From: CAYFZO01 sp965223735
GTDB taxonomy: Bacteria > Pseudomonadota > Gammaproteobacteria > Poriferisulfidales > Oxydemutatoraceae
Direction of reading: 5' to 3'
DNA: 64,000 nt
Assembly (NCBI GenBank): GCA_965223735.1
Contig: OZ245010.1
Coordinates: 248,001 to 312,000 of the forward strand
In this document: piece after piece, positions 62,843 to 64,000 of the stretch
How positions within the stretch are numbered: the first letter of the stretch is position 1
Layout of the letters: every line of letters starts with the position of its first letter
The notes under the pieces: model-generated
What the model saw: only the letters and a program-made list of their open reading frames with translations
The model's database searches: none
What the model was told of the DNA's origin: nothing
Program-made: the position numbers and the translations under genes

Positions 62843-63571
62843 ATGTTCTTGTTACTTAAGGGTTTATCTTCTCCAGAATGCGCATATCACTGGATCGGCA
62901 GGCTGTTGCCTTGGGCGCTTTGGAGCGGTTTCACGCTGCTCGCCGCCGGCCTGTTCTGGGGGCTTTACCTCGCGCCGCCGGATTATCAGCAGGGCGAGGC
63001 CTACCGTATCATCTACATGCACGTGCCGGCGGCCTGGATGTCTTTGTTCATTTACATGGTGATGGCGGCAGCGGGGTTGGTTGCATTGGTGTGGCGCGTG
63101 AAACTCGCGGAAATACTGTGCACCGAGAGCGCGCCGATCGGCGCGTCGTTGACCGCGCTCGCCCTGGTTACCGGCATGTTGTGGGGCCGGCCGATGTGGG
63201 GAGCATATTGGGTGTGGGATGCGCGGCTGACCTCTGAATTGATCCTGCTGTTTTTGTATTTCGGCGTCATCGCACTGCATTCAGCCATCGCCGATCCGCG
63301 CAAAGCAGCACGTGCCGCGGGTCTGCTGGCCCTGCTCGGCGCCGTCAACGTCCCGATCATTCACTATTCGGTCGTGTGGTGGAGCACCCTGCACCAGGGG
63401 CCGACCGTCACCCGCTTTGACGCACCGGCGGCACACTCGAGCATCCTGTTGCCGCTGCTGTTCATGGCGAGCGTGTTTGTGCTGCTCTACGCGGGCGCGT
63501 TGCTCGCGCGCGTTCGCAACGCCCTGATCGTGCGCAATTATGACAGCCGCTGGCTTACGGAGAGCGAATGA
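62843..63571 (+). CDS. ccmC: Heme handling protein CcmC
   Basis: 242 residues. Six helices; loads heme on CcmE. The Trp-rich motif WGAYWVWDARLTSELIL and the flanking His in YMHVPAAWMS and VVWWSTLHQGPTV fit CcmC. Overlaps ccmD by ATGA. Confidence 0.96.
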   Translation: MFLLLKGLSSPECAYHWIGRLLPWALWSGFTLLAAGLFWGLYLAPPDYQQGEAYRIIYMHVPAAWMSLFIYMVMAAAGLVALVWRVKLAEILCTESAPIGASLTALALVTGMLWGRPMWGAYWVWDARLTSELILLFLYFGVIALHSAIADPRKAARAAGLLALLGAVNVPIIHYSVVWWSTLHQGPTVTRFDAPAAHSSILLPLLFMASVFVLLYAGALLARVRNALIVRNYDSRWLTESE

Positions 63572-63723
63572 AAACCGTGATGGAATGGCTGGCGATGGGA
63601 GGCTACGCTTGGTACGTCTGGCCGTCCTACGCGGCCGGTCTGCTCATTCTGGTGCTGAATGCCTGGTTGCCCCTGCGCTATCATCGCCAACTGCTCAACC
63701 GTCGCACGCGCGACGGGAGATAG
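63568..63723 (+). CDS. ccmD: Heme exporter protein CcmD
   Basis: 51 codons, starting at the ATG that overlaps the ccmC stop. One membrane helix (YVWPSYAAGLLILVLNAWLP) and a basic tail YHRQLLNRRTRDGR, the usual CcmD design. It holds CcmABC and CcmE together. Confidence 0.92.
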   Translation: MKTVMEWLAMGGYAWYVWPSYAAGLLILVLNAWLPLRYHRQLLNRRTRDGR

Positions 63724-63744
63724 GCATTCTGCGGGGGAGAAAGG

Positions 63745-64000
63745 ATGTCGCCGAGACAAAAACAAAGGCTGGTTTTCATCATCATCGTGCTCACCGGTTT
63801 TGCCGCAGCGACGGTGCTGGTGCTGTATTCGCTCGAGCAGAACCTGCTTTACTTTTATACGCCGAGCCAGGTCGTGCGCGGAGAAGCGCCCGACCGTCGC
63901 GCCGTGAACATCGGCGGGATTGTCGTCGCGGGCAGCGTGCGCCATGACCAGAACAGCGCGGCGGTTCACTTTGACCTGACCGATACCGCCGAGACGGTCT
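63745..64000 (+). CDS. ccmE: Heme chaperone CcmE, 3' end outside the window
   Basis: 85 residues seen from ATG 63745. A basic start and one membrane helix (LVFIIIVLTGFAAATVLVLYS) are followed by LLYFYTPSQVVRGEAPDRR and VNIGGIVVAGSV, the CcmE OB-fold. The heme-binding His lies beyond the window edge. Confidence 0.94.
   Translation, partial: MSPRQKQRLVFIIIVLTGFAAATVLVLYSLEQNLLYFYTPSQVVRGEAPDRRAVNIGGIVVAGSVRHDQNSAAVHFDLTDTAETV

Overview
The window (64 kb, roughly 60% GC, densely coded) looks like the chromosome of a gammaproteobacterium, probably a sulfur oxidiser. Support comes from the EF-P/EpmA/EpmB set, large single-chain PurL, mfd-csiV, divergent rne/rluC, uvrC-pgsA followed by Gly-Cys-Leu tRNAs, the glyA-nrdR-rib-nusB-thiL-pgpA string, a tmRNA tag ANEDNYALAA, flavocytochrome c sulfide dehydrogenase (fccAB) and a ccm cytochrome c maturation operon. 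The taxon is inferred from gene content only.

Layout. 1-4.6 kb is an accessory/defence patch: the 5' part of a type I restriction HsdR (running off the left edge), an orphan ParA-like ATPase with a degenerate P-loop between two direct repeats, and a Fic/zeta-like pair with overlapping genes. 4.8-17.5 kb carries addA, parE, a HAD hydrolase, parC, htpX and an SLC13 transporter, with several partial gene duplications. 17.5-27.6 kb holds the EF-P modification system (epmB, efp, epmA), a LMW phosphatase-like protein, hisI, yidD, cysS, rne, rluC and a SppA-like peptidase. 27.7-34.4 kb is maf, a tnpB-only mobile element, rpmF-plsX-fabH and uvrC-pgsA. 34.4-38.5 kb has a decayed DNA-methyltransferase-like remnant, three tRNAs (Gly inverted relative to the others), a DUF1326/DUF2182 pair, an AT-rich glycosyltransferase-like gene and tmRNA. 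38.6-44.1 kb is purL and msrPQ. 44.1-45.1 kb is an AT-rich patch with two small unknown genes. 45.1-54.3 kb is the glyA-nrdR-ribD-(proteasome-like)-ribE-ribBA-ribH-nusB-thiL-pgpA string, then gltX. 54.3-58.5 kb is mfd-csiV. 58.7-64 kb is fccBA, a tetraheme cytochrome and ccmABCDE; the heme handling genes would mature the c-type cytochromes next door.

Two patterns stand out. First, the tnpB gene at 28.3-29.5 kb sits in an element with about 27-bp terminal inverted repeats and a perfect 8-bp direct repeat on each side. This is not the architecture expected of IS200/IS605 or IS607 elements; a sequence like its end recurs upstream of hisI. Second, partial tandem duplications recur at gene edges (addA 5' end, parE 3' end, SLC13 5' end, the cysS/yidD junction). 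Most remain open as small ORFs overlapping their neighbours by short ATGA/GTGA/TTGA-type junctions, and in-frame repeat expansions occur inside parC and addA.

No rRNA genes or CRISPR arrays were seen. All calls come from reading the sequence; no database search was run.
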